From the NCBI GenBank assembly GCA_044356555.1, contig JBIKWB010000002.1, forward strand, positions 124,001-188,000: a stretch of DNA of 64,000 bases, written 5' to 3'. A program made the translations under genes and the position numbers. The DNA comes from Tous-C4FEB sp044356555. Its GTDB lineage: Bacteria > Verrucomicrobiota > Verrucomicrobiia > Opitutales > Opitutaceae. Position 1 is the stretch's first letter; each line of letters starts with the position of its first letter. This document shows, piece after piece, positions 9,331-17,349 of this stretch. The notes beneath the pieces are model-generated. The model ran no database searches and was not told where the DNA came from. It saw only the letters and a list, made by a program, of their open reading frames with translations.

Positions 9331-10743
9331 ATGTCCACTGATTCGAACGACTCCACCACCATCGACATTCATTCTCGCGGGCCCTTGCTGCTCTTGCTGG
9401 GCTCCGGCGTGCTCTGGCTCGTGATCAGTGGTGTGTTGGCCCTGATCGCCTCGATTCAGCTGCACACGCCTACATTTTTTGCCGATTGCGCATGGCTCAC
9501 TTTTGGTCGCGCGCAGGCGCTGCGCGAGACGGCGTTCGTTTACGGATGGTTGGCCAACGCCGGGCTTGCGCTCGGGCTTTGGATTGCGGTCCGCCTCGGT
9601 GGCGAAGCGATGCGTGCGGGCAATTGGGTCGTCGTGGGCGCCGTGTTTTGGAACTTGGGCGTGAGTCTTTCGTTGGTCGGGATCGCCGCCGGCGACGCTG
9701 CGGGTCACACATTTTTCCAGATTCCCTCTTACGCCCAGCCGTTGCTGTTGGTCGCTTACGGTGCCATCGGCGTCGCCGGCGTACTCGCTTGGACGGGCCG
9801 GCGTCATGGGACCGGGTTTGCCTCTCAGTGGTATGTTTTTGCCGCCTTATTTCTGTTCCCGTGGCTCTTCTCGGTCGCACAGGTGACCTTGGTGTGGCTT
9901 CCGGTCCGGGGTGTGCTTCAGGCCATCGTCGCCGGTTGGTTTGCGCAAGGCATCTACTACCTCTGGCTGGCGCCACTCGCGCTCGCCTGTGCCTACTACC
10001 TGCTGCCGAAGATATCCGGCCGTGTCTTGCCGGCCTACCAGTTTGCGGTCTTTGGTTTCTGGACCCTCATCGTTGTCGGTTGCTGGACGGGCGGTCGCCA
10101 TCTGATCGGTGGCCCGGTACCGGCTTGGATCGCGACAGTCGCGATCGCCGCCTGCTCGTTGATGGTGTTTCACTACTTCGTTGTTTTCCTGAACTTTCGC
10201 TCCGCTCTGGGCAAAAAAAGTTCTGCGCTCTATTTCACGTCGTTCGGCCTCTTGGCTTACCTGTTGTCCGGTTTGGTCGAAGCAGTGATCTCGCTGCGCG
10301 GGGTTGCGTTGCATGCCCAATTTACCTTCGTCGAGCAGGCGGCGCAGCAGTTGTCGCTCTACGGAGCGGTTTCCATGGTGTTTTTCGGCGCGCTCTACTT
10401 TGCGGTTCCCCGGCTCGTCGGCAAAAGCTGGGCGTCGTCGTTTCTGGCCGGCGGTCATGTGTCGCTGGTTACCGTGGGCGTTGTGCTGTTGGTCGTGGCG
10501 TTGACTGCGGCCGGCTTTGCCCAAAGCCAAACGATGTTCGGTGCAACCCAACCGGCCAAGTTTGCCGATGTGGCGTCCGCAACTCGCCCTTGGCTGCTCG
10601 TGGCGACGGCGGCGCAGGTCGCGCTCTTACTCGGAAATCTCATGCTGTTGGTTAACTTTGCCCAAACCGTTGCCGCGCTCGTGCCCTTCCGGGCCGCCGG
10701 CAATCCCGTCTCCCGTCCGGCGCTGAAGGCGGTGCTGTCATGA
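9331..10743 (+). CDS. ccoN: CcoN-like (cbb3 oxidase subunit I family) protein lacking most heme and CuB ligands
   Basis: A 470-residue, about 12-helix member of the heme-copper oxidase subunit I family, closest by eye to CcoN of cbb3 oxidases. Three stretches align well with remembered CcoN sequence. FGRAQALRETAFVYGW (58-73) matches FGRLRPLHTSAV, with the low-spin heme ligand His replaced by Arg65. GWFAQGIYYLW (202-212) matches WWYGHNAVG, with a CuB His replaced by Gln206. FWTLIVVGCWTGGRHL (243-258) matches FWALITVYIWAGPHHL, so the cross-linked Tyr is Gly250, the first CuB His is Arg256 and only His257 remains. AQQLSLYGAVSMVFFGALYF (338-357) replaces HVHAGALGW..., losing both heme His. The remaining histidines sit elsewhere. 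It therefore probably cannot reduce oxygen. It overlaps ccoO by ATGA. Family membership is firm; loss of activity is strong inference. Confidence 0.85.
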   Translation: MSTDSNDSTTIDIHSRGPLLLLLGSGVLWLVISGVLALIASIQLHTPTFFADCAWLTFGRAQALRETAFVYGWLANAGLALGLWIAVRLGGEAMRAGNWVVVGAVFWNLGVSLSLVGIAAGDAAGHTFFQIPSYAQPLLLVAYGAIGVAGVLAWTGRRHGTGFASQWYVFAALFLFPWLFSVAQVTLVWLPVRGVLQAIVAGWFAQGIYYLWLAPLALACAYYLLPKISGRVLPAYQFAVFGFWTLIVVGCWTGGRHLIGGPVPAWIATVAIAACSLMVFHYFVVFLNFRSALGKKSSALYFTSFGLLAYLLSGLVEAVISLRGVALHAQFTFVEQAAQQLSLYGAVSMVFFGALYFAVPRLVGKSWASSFLAGGHVSLVTVGVVLLVVALTAAGFAQSQTMFGATQPAKFADVASATRPWLLVATAAQVALLLGNLMLLVNFAQTVAALVPFRAAGNPVSRPALKAVLS

Positions 10744-11387
10744 AAAACGGTCCACTCTTTTTCTTCGGTCTCTTCGCTTCGCTGACATTTTCGTTTGCCG
10801 GCGTGGTGTTGTTTTCCAATTACCAACTCGGCGGCCTTGCGCCCTATTACGACGACAGCGAGGGTAAGTCCTTCCCGGAGCGGTTGCCAGGTGTTGCTGC
10901 CCGCGGCCAGATGGTCTACCGCGATCTCGGATGCATCGCCTGCCACACGCAGCAAGTTCGTCGGCCCAGTTTTGGCAACGATCAAGCCCAAGGCTGGGGT
11001 GATCGCCAAAGCGTCGCCCGCGATTATATTCATCAACCTTATCCGCAACTCGGTGCGGCCCGCATCGGCCAAGATCTCACGAACCTCGCGGGCCGTAAGC
11101 CCAGTGCTCTCGACGCCGAGGACCTGATGAAGCTTCTCTATCTCGGCCAGGGAGCGATGCCCTCCTATAAGTTCCTTTTCCAAGACGTGAAGGTGTCCGG
11201 TCAGGTTCCAAAGACAGCGCTCAAGCTTACCGGCAAGAATGCGCCCTCGCCTGGTCACGCCGTGGTCCCGACCGAGCGGGCGCAGGTCTTGGTCGCGTAT
11301 CTCCTCAGCCTAAAGACCGCCTATGATTACCCGGAGTCCCGTCCTGTGGTGAAGACGGCAGCCAAAGCGGAGGGAGCGCACAAATGA
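10740..11387 (+). CDS. ccoO: CcoO-like membrane-anchored monoheme cytochrome c
   Basis: A 215-residue subunit II-like protein of cbb3 oxidases. It has an N-terminal membrane anchor (about residues 5-26) and one heme c motif, CIACH (65-69), in the family context RGQMVYRDLGCIACHTQQVR. The following HQPYPQLGAARIGQDLTNLAGR corresponds to the CcoO stretch that ends in GPDLARVGGR, and GQGAMPSY provides the likely distal Met. Unlike the CcoN-like protein beside it, this subunit keeps its heme site, so it should be redox active. It starts inside the ccoN-like stop codon and ends in an ATGA overlap with the next cytochrome gene. Confidence 0.9.
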   Translation: MKNGPLFFFGLFASLTFSFAGVVLFSNYQLGGLAPYYDDSEGKSFPERLPGVAARGQMVYRDLGCIACHTQQVRRPSFGNDQAQGWGDRQSVARDYIHQPYPQLGAARIGQDLTNLAGRKPSALDAEDLMKLLYLGQGAMPSYKFLFQDVKVSGQVPKTALKLTGKNAPSPGHAVVPTERAQVLVAYLLSLKTAYDYPESRPVVKTAAKAEGAHK

Positions 11388-12052
11388 GCACACCTCCTTC
11401 CCCGCAAGGCGACCACCGCTTCGACTCTGCAGCTAACGGCGACGCTGAGTTGCTCGAGTCGCACGCCAAAGTCGCCGGCAAACAGACCGACGAAAAAGGC
11501 AATTTCAGTTTGCTTCCGCTTGGTCTCATATTCGGCTCCAGTGCCCTAATCTTCTGGGCAGCGGTCTACGTCACGAAGTTCTCCGGACATTACGATCCAA
11601 AGATGTTCGACGAGACCGCGCCGCCGTCGACTGGTGTAGAGGTTGTTGCTAAAGTGGACCCGATTGTTGCGGGCAAAAAACTTTATCTTTCGGCGTGCGT
11701 GGCCTGTCATTTGCCCGATGGAAAGGGCATCGCTGGGGTCAACCCGCCTTTGGCTGGTGCCGAGTGGGTACTGGGATCTGAGGAACGCTTGGCGCGCATT
11801 GTAATTCATGGCCTAAAGGGGCCGATCACAGTTAAAGGTAATCAATATAACGGAGCCATGCCGGTGTTCGGCAAAGTCGCGGGCTCGGGTTATAATTGGA
11901 GCGATGACAAGATTGCGGCCGTTCTTACGTACATCCGTCAGGAGTGGGGCAACAACGGTTCAGCTGTGTCCACCGAGCTTGTGGCGGCGATCCGTACGAA
12001 AGAGGGTGGTCGAAAAGAATGGACCGCTGAAGAATTGCTCCAGATTCCTTAA
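11384..12052 (+). CDS. Membrane-anchored monoheme cytochrome c, CcoP-like position
   Basis: A 222-residue cytochrome c. A polar N-terminal stretch of about 42 residues precedes one membrane helix (about 43-63). A class I cytochrome domain follows with CVACH (105-109), HLPDGKGIAGVNPPLAG and GAMPVFG (candidate Met ligand). Canonical CcoP has two hemes; this protein has only one, so I call it CcoP-like only by position. The domain is also similar to the C-terminal cytochrome of the PVC-type heme protein encoded at 23317-26631 (shared GPxxVxGxxYxGxMPxFG pattern). It is the last gene of the respiratory operon: the next gene begins 277 bp later and is unrelated. Confidence 0.88.
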   Translation: MSTPPSPQGDHRFDSAANGDAELLESHAKVAGKQTDEKGNFSLLPLGLIFGSSALIFWAAVYVTKFSGHYDPKMFDETAPPSTGVEVVAKVDPIVAGKKLYLSACVACHLPDGKGIAGVNPPLAGAEWVLGSEERLARIVIHGLKGPITVKGNQYNGAMPVFGKVAGSGYNWSDDKIAAVLTYIRQEWGNNGSAVSTELVAAIRTKEGGRKEWTAEELLQIP

Positions 12053-12329
12053 GCTTTATTTTGGGCTCGGGATCTTTCGGCGCTGATTGCGATTTGTCTC
12101 CATTCGTTGTTCCAGTTTGATCGGCGGACATTTCGTTGGATCCACAGGGCGGCGTCGGCTGCTCAAGGGTCGGGTCCGTTGCGTGGCCGGGTTAGGTGTT
12201 TCAGTCCGGATTGCCCCGTGACCTCGTCCGCTACCAGTGGGCGTAGTGTGGTCGCAACCGGGCGGATCGCCCGCGGGCGGTAACCGGAAAATTTCCTGTG
12301 CTGGCCTTTGGTGGGGCGTTGCATCTGCT

Positions 12330-13808
12330 ATGGGAATCATGAGATTCACCCCAACCCGCGCCCTCGTTGGTATTTTTGCTGCATTGCTGTCCCCGGCCTT
12401 CGCCCATCAGGCAACGGGCATCAAACTCACCGAGCCGACCGCCGACTCTATCACGGTGTGGACGCGCATCACACGCGACGCGCAGCGCGCCTCCGATGAG
12501 GGCCCCTTGCCTTCGACGAAGCTCTTTGATCGCACCAGCGGGAAAGAAATCCCGTTTAAGGACAATGACACCTATACGAACGCCCGCGCCGAAATCACGT
12601 TTCCGCCGGGGGCTGATATTGGTTCCATTCGCGGTGCCGCCCTCGGCGCGACCGGGCAAACGCGGGTGCGCTATCGGGCGGCGGGCCAGAGCGCATGGGC
12701 CTCGACGCCTTGGCGAGATGTCGATCCGGCTCGGGATTTCACGGCGACGTTTGCGCTGTCCGGCCTTGCGGCGGCAACCCGCTACGAGGTCGTCGTCGAG
12801 GCCCGCCCGCGCGTCGAAGCCGCGGTGTTGAGCACCACCAACGGCGGTTTTGTCACCGCGCCCACGGAAAAGACCGAAGCTGCGGCCAGATTCACGGTGA
12901 TGTCTTGTCAGGAGTATGGTGAGCGGGACCGGCCGGACGGTTTCGCGATTTACCCCGCGATGCTCGCGCTCGGGCCCGACTTTTTCGTGAACACCGGCGA
13001 TGCGGTTTACTACGACCATGGCCCGGTCCACGCGGTCAATGCGGACCTCGCCCGTTACCACTGGGCGCGGATGTATGGCTTCCCCACGCTCCGGGATTTT
13101 CACCGGCAGGTCGGCAGCTTCTTCATGAAGGACGATCACGATACGTTGACCAATGATTCGCATCCCGACGACCGCTCCGGCGACCTCACGTTTACGGAAG
13201 GGCTGCGAATTTTTCGTGAGCAGACGGCGCCGGCCGAGCCGCCGTATCGCACGCAGCGTTGGGGCCGGAATCTCCAAGTGTGGTTATTGGAAGGGCGAGA
13301 TTTTCGCAGCACCGCGGAGGAGGATCGCACGCAGACGCCGGGGATTTTGGGCGCGAAACAATTGGCTTGGCTCGAAGCAACGCTGTCCGCCTCCGATGCG
13401 ACCTTTCGCGTTGTCATCACGCCGACTCCGATCGTGGGGCCGGACCGGGACAACAAGGACGATAACTATGCCAACAAGGGCTACGTCATCGAAGGCGCGA
13501 AAGTTCGGGCGCTGCTCGCGCGGTTTTCGAATCTTACGGTCGTGACCGGCGACCGCCATTGGCAGTATGTTTCGCAGGACAAGACCACGGGCATCGAAGA
13601 GTGGAGCGTCGGGGCTGCGACGGACGCGCACGCGGGTGGCTGGAACGAAAAGACCCCGCGCCCCGAGCATCGTTTTCTCCGCACCGGCCACGGCGGCTTT
13701 TTTTCGGGCGAGGTAAAGCCGTCGGCGGCGGGCGCGACGCTCGCTTTGCGGCTGCACGCGACCGATGGAACGGTGGTTTTTGAGTCGGTGAAATCATCCG
13801 CGCGTTGA
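12330..13808 (+). CDS. PhoD-type alkaline phosphatase/phosphodiesterase
   Basis: A 492-residue secreted metallophosphatase of the PhoD family. I chose the ATG at 12330 because it is followed at once by a signal peptide ending SPAFA (an ATG at 12339 is equally possible); the open frame extends upstream only with poor sequence. An N-terminal fibronectin-like domain (TGIKLTEPTADSITVWTRIT) precedes the phosphatase domain. The domain carries PDFFVNTGDAVYYD, MKDDHDTLTND and VTGDRHWQY, which are the metal-binding Asp, Asp-His and Asp-Arg-His sites of PhoD enzymes. Its likely role is phosphate release from phosphodiesters in the periplasm or outside. It is followed by a TonB receptor gene on the same strand 110 bp downstream. 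The preceding 277 bp contain a 6-bp-stem hairpin at 12259-12273 without a T-run. Confidence 0.85.
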   Translation: MGIMRFTPTRALVGIFAALLSPAFAHQATGIKLTEPTADSITVWTRITRDAQRASDEGPLPSTKLFDRTSGKEIPFKDNDTYTNARAEITFPPGADIGSIRGAALGATGQTRVRYRAAGQSAWASTPWRDVDPARDFTATFALSGLAAATRYEVVVEARPRVEAAVLSTTNGGFVTAPTEKTEAAARFTVMSCQEYGERDRPDGFAIYPAMLALGPDFFVNTGDAVYYDHGPVHAVNADLARYHWARMYGFPTLRDFHRQVGSFFMKDDHDTLTNDSHPDDRSGDLTFTEGLRIFREQTAPAEPPYRTQRWGRNLQVWLLEGRDFRSTAEEDRTQTPGILGAKQLAWLEATLSASDATFRVVITPTPIVGPDRDNKDDNYANKGYVIEGAKVRALLARFSNLTVVTGDRHWQYVSQDKTTGIEEWSVGAATDAHAGGWNEKTPRPEHRFLRTGHGGFFSGEVKPSAAGATLALRLHATDGTVVFESVKSSAR

Positions 13809-13918
13809 GGAATAATTCTCGTCTCCGGCAGCGCGCCGTGTCTTCTTCGCGCCTCCTCAGACGCGGTTGATTTCGCGTCGATTAACCCCGCCCGTAAATT
13901 CGTCTCGAGAAAATTACT

Positions 13919-16900
13919 ATGCCCCTCCCGACCGTGTCTGTCCGCGCCTTGTGCTGGTTGAGTGTGATCGCTGTTTCCGCTCCGGTTTTTGCCCAACCGG
14001 TCGTCGCGCCCGTGCCCGTGCCGCCCAAAGTTGCGGAGGAGAAATCCGTCCCGGCCGAGGCCGTCGTGCTTTCACCGTTCGAGGTGAGTACCGAGAAAGA
14101 CAACGGTTTCGCCGCCTCCGGCTCATTGGCCGGCGGGCGCCTCGCCAGCGAACTGCGCGATACGCCGGTTGCCTACTCGGTCATCACGCGCGAGTTCATC
14201 GACGCGCTCGGGATCACCGATTTGCAGTCCGCCGCCGAATGGGCCACGAGCAGCACGCTCAATGTCGACAACGGGCAGCAGAATTTTTTTAACTCGCCGG
14301 TCAATTTTACGATCCGCGGTGTAAGCTCGGGCCGGGGGCAACGGAATTTTTTCCCGCAAACCAACAACGGCGACAGTTTCAACCTTGAGCGCTACGACTT
14401 CGGTCGTGGGCCAAATTCGATCCTCTTTGGCAATGGCTCGCTCGGCGGTATCAGCTCCTCGACCACGAAGCGCGCGCAGACGAACCGCAGTTTCGAAACC
14501 GTGCAGCTGAGCGTCGGCTCGTGGCAAAACTACCGCGCCACGTTTGATGTGAACCGTCGCCTGAATCCGAAGTTCGCCGTCCGCGCCGCCGGCGTCTGGG
14601 GCGACAGCGACGGCTGGCGGCTCAAGGATTTCGACCGGCGCAAAGCCGCGTTCCTGACCACGACGCTCAAGCCGTTCTCCGGCACCGAAATTCGGATCGA
14701 GGGCGAGTATGGGGTCAATTCGCGCCAATCGGGCTTCACGACGCTCGACGACCGCTTTTCCGGCTGGGACGGGCGGACGGTTTTCAACGCCCCCGCCGCC
14801 GCCACCACGCTCCCGACCAACGCCAACGCGCTCGGAATTGGGCGCCGTGGGGCCAACTATTTCGTTTACGACCATTTCGGTGCGTCGAAGGCGATTATCA
14901 ACTACCAGAACGACCCCATCACCCTGCCGGGCGGCAACAGCACCACGACGCCCATCGGCGGCTTTGTGCAGGGATCGTTGCCGGCCTTCAACAGCGCCGG
15001 CGCGACGTTGTTGCACGCGGTCAATATCCCGAGCAACCGCTTCGACATCGCCATCGCCAATTCGTTTTTTCGGCCGCCATCGGAGGAATTCACGATCTCG
15101 CCCGATGCACCGATTCTCCAACAGCGTTTCAAGGACCTGCAGATCACGCTCAACCAGCGTCTCGGCAATTTCTACTTCGAGGTCGCCGGCGATGTTAACC
15201 GCGGAAACTCGTTCGTTAACGGTGAGCAAAACCGCGGCAGCAACAACACCTACATCGACATCAACCGCGTCACACCCGACGGACGCGCCAATCCCAACTT
15301 CCTTCAACCCTACACGGACGGTCAGTTCGCACGTAGTTTTCGCACGGTGGATTTCAAGAATCTGCGTGGCGCCGCCGCTTACGTGCTCGATACCAAGTGG
15401 GGTAATTTTGCGTTCAACACCCTCGGAGGCATCAACGAGAATACCAGCGTCAGCACCTTTCGTTACCTCAGCGTCGCCCAAGGCGCCGACCAGCGCATCT
15501 GGGGTTTTCTCTCGTCCCCGGCGACGCAGAACGTGCGGATCCGCCGTTACTTTAACCAGAGCAGCCGGCCGATCCCCGATCTTGCCCTTGGCACGATCGG
15601 TTACATCGACCCCAACACCGGGACCAACACGACCATCCAGCCCAAGTGGGTGATCGATATTTCGCGGCGCGACACGGAGGCGGTCAACGTCTCGGACTTC
15701 AAATACATCCTAGGCTCGATCAACGCGAAGTTCTTCAAGAACCGCCTCATCGTACTCGGGGCCGTGCGTTACGATTCCTTCGATTTCAGCACCCGCCAGC
15801 AACTCGACAAGGGTGATTATCCCCTGAACTGGAACGGCGATTATCGCATTCTCCGGCCGGCGGCACCCGCCGACTATGCCGGTCTCACCTATCGCCAGCG
15901 CGACGCCGCCGGCAATCCCGTCGGCCCCGCTCAAGAGGCCGACATCCGCCCCCGCATCGCGCCCAACGGCGACCGTGACCCCCGCTACGCCAACGACCGG
16001 TTCAAGGATGACTTCAATCCTCCCCCGGTTACGGGCGGCCACATCACGCGCTCGGTCGGTTCGGTGCTCCATCTCACAAATTGGCTCAACCCTTCGATCA
16101 ACTTTGCCGAGACCTTCAATCCCCCCGGCAGCATCGTGCGCATCGACGGCCGCCAGCTTGAGCCCACCGTCTCGAAAGGCACCGACTACGGTCTGCGCAT
16201 GGAGCTTTTCCAAAACCGGCTGAACCTGAATTTCACCTATTACCAAACGGAAGAAATCAACGGCGCGATCCCGCAGGACGGCCCGAATTTCTTTAACGCG
16301 CTCTACAACTCCAATGTGGTCGGCGACTTCAGCCCCGTCGGTGGAAACATCCGCGGCGCCGGTCTGTTGCCCGCACAATACCGCGACATCCGCACGCGCT
16401 CGGGCGACGGTCTCGAATTCGAGGTGGTTTATAACCCCTCAAAAGCGTTCCGTCTGACGGGTAGCCTCAGTTTCCCGAAAGTCTATGAGTCGAATCGCAA
16501 CCCCGATGTGAAGGCTTACATCGACAAGAACGCGGGCCTGTTTCGACAAATCGCGACCGATGCCGGCGTGCTGATCAGCTCGACCAACGTGGCCAGCGTG
16601 GACCTCTCGATCCCGATCAACGAACGCTCGCCCGACGCGAACAATGCGACCAACGCCTACAACAACATCGTCGCGTTCCGCCAAAACATCGTGGACGGCA
16701 AACGGGCCAGCCAAGACCAAGCGGTCATGAACATCTTCGCCGATTACACGCTGCAGGCGACGAAGCTCAAAGGACTCCGTCTCGGCGCCGGCGTCCGCTG
16801 GCGGGACAAGCAGATCATCGGGTCGCGCGGTTCCGATACGATTGTCGATCCATCAAATCCCCTCCGGGCAATCGATAATCCCAACGTCGATGCTTACACC

Positions 16901-17170
16901 CCGGTCTACACGCCCGAGGATTACTACATCGTGACGACGACGTTGAACTACACGTGGCGGTTGAAGAACCGCCGGGAGATTCAGGCGAATCTCGTAATCA
17001 ACAACGCGCTCAACGACCGGGGCCCGCAGTATTCGTCGATCGCGCAGACGGCCTCGGCGCTGCGCCCGCTGGGCGGTGATTACCGTTCGCCCGCGCGTGA
17101 GACGGTGCCCATCTCGTTCGCGTTGAAGCAGCCGATCAGCTTCAATTTCCAGTTAACGCTGAAGCTGTAG
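13919..17170 (+). CDS. TonB-dependent outer membrane receptor
   Basis: A 1083-residue TonB-dependent receptor. It has a signal peptide ending VFAQP, then the TonB-box-like stretch AVVLSPFEVSTEKDNGF, a plug domain (LRDTPVAYSVITREFIDALG, then GRGPNSILFGNGSLGG) and a long beta-barrel ending in an aromatic C-terminus (FNFQLTLKL). The LSPFEVST start is typical of the many Opitutaceae receptors. The substrate cannot be read from sequence. The position after a PhoD-type phosphatase hints at a phosphorylated compound or nucleotide-like ligand, but that is only context. The two genes are 110 bp apart and may be co-transcribed. Confidence 0.9.
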   Translation: MPLPTVSVRALCWLSVIAVSAPVFAQPVVAPVPVPPKVAEEKSVPAEAVVLSPFEVSTEKDNGFAASGSLAGGRLASELRDTPVAYSVITREFIDALGITDLQSAAEWATSSTLNVDNGQQNFFNSPVNFTIRGVSSGRGQRNFFPQTNNGDSFNLERYDFGRGPNSILFGNGSLGGISSSTTKRAQTNRSFETVQLSVGSWQNYRATFDVNRRLNPKFAVRAAGVWGDSDGWRLKDFDRRKAAFLTTTLKPFSGTEIRIEGEYGVNSRQSGFTTLDDRFSGWDGRTVFNAPAAATTLPTNANALGIGRRGANYFVYDHFGASKAIINYQNDPITLPGGNSTTTPIGGFVQGSLPAFNSAGATLLHAVNIPSNRFDIAIANSFFRPPSEEFTISPDAPILQQRFKDLQITLNQRLGNFYFEVAGDVNRGNSFVNGEQNRGSNNTYIDINRVTPDGRANPNFLQPYTDGQFARSFRTVDFKNLRGAAAYVLDTKWGNFAFNTLGGINENTSVSTFRYLSVAQGADQRIWGFLSSPATQNVRIRRYFNQSSRPIPDLALGTIGYIDPNTGTNTTIQPKWVIDISRRDTEAVNVSDFKYILGSINAKFFKNRLIVLGAVRYDSFDFSTRQQLDKGDYPLNWNGDYRILRPAAPADYAGLTYRQRDAAGNPVGPAQEADIRPRIAPNGDRDPRYANDRFKDDFNPPPVTGGHITRSVGSVLHLTNWLNPSINFAETFNPPGSIVRIDGRQLEPTVSKGTDYGLRMELFQNRLNLNFTYYQTEEINGAIPQDGPNFFNALYNSNVVGDFSPVGGNIRGAGLLPAQYRDIRTRSGDGLEFEVVYNPSKAFRLTGSLSFPKVYESNRNPDVKAYIDKNAGLFRQIATDAGVLISSTNVASVDLSIPINERSPDANNATNAYNNIVAFRQNIVDGKRASQDQAVMNIFADYTLQATKLKGLRLGAGVRWRDKQIIGSRGSDTIVDPSNPLRAIDNPNVDAYTPVYTPEDYYIVTTTLNYTWRLKNRREIQANLVINNALNDRGPQYSSIAQTASALRPLGGDYRSPARETVPISFALKQPISFNFQLTLKL

Positions 17171-17260
17171 TTCGCGAGACCCCGGCGGCGAAGAGGGGGG
17201 CAAAGGTGGCGTCGCGACCTCCGGGAGCGACGCCGGGAGATCGGCGAGATTGATTCCGAG

Positions 17261-17315
17261 GTGGCATGGGCGTCTTGCCCATGTTTCGAACCCACGGGTG
17301 GGACGCCCGTGCCAC
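17261..17315. repeat. 55-bp dispersed palindromic element with two hairpins
   Basis: A compact element with 6-bp terminal inverted repeats (GTGGCA at 17261-17266 and TGCCAC at 17310-17315) and two internal hairpins: CATGGGC/GCCCATG (17265-17283, loop GTCTT) and CACGGG/CCCGTG (17293-17311). It lies between the convergent ends of the TonB receptor and the peptide-binding protein genes, where it could also end transcription in both directions. Translated fragments of such elements (HGQDAHAT, WHGHPAR) are a familiar nuisance in Verrucomicrobiota gene models, which suggests a dispersed family; that point is memory. A partial copy is listed at 22758-22779. Confidence 0.7.
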
Positions 17316-17349
17316 TTTCCGATCCGCCACCGGCCCGCCCGCGCTCCCG

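Noticed and set aside
9331..10743. Reading the CcoN-like gene as a working cbb3 oxidase
   Set aside because: Five of six ligand histidines and the active-site tyrosine are replaced in otherwise well-aligned stretches.
12259..12273. Hairpin CGGGCG-GAT-CGCCCG as terminator of the respiratory operon
   Set aside because: It lies about 200 bp after the last gene and is not followed by a T-run.
14123..15481. Minus-strand open frame of 452 codons
   Set aside because: It is a shadow of the TonB receptor gene at 13919-17170.
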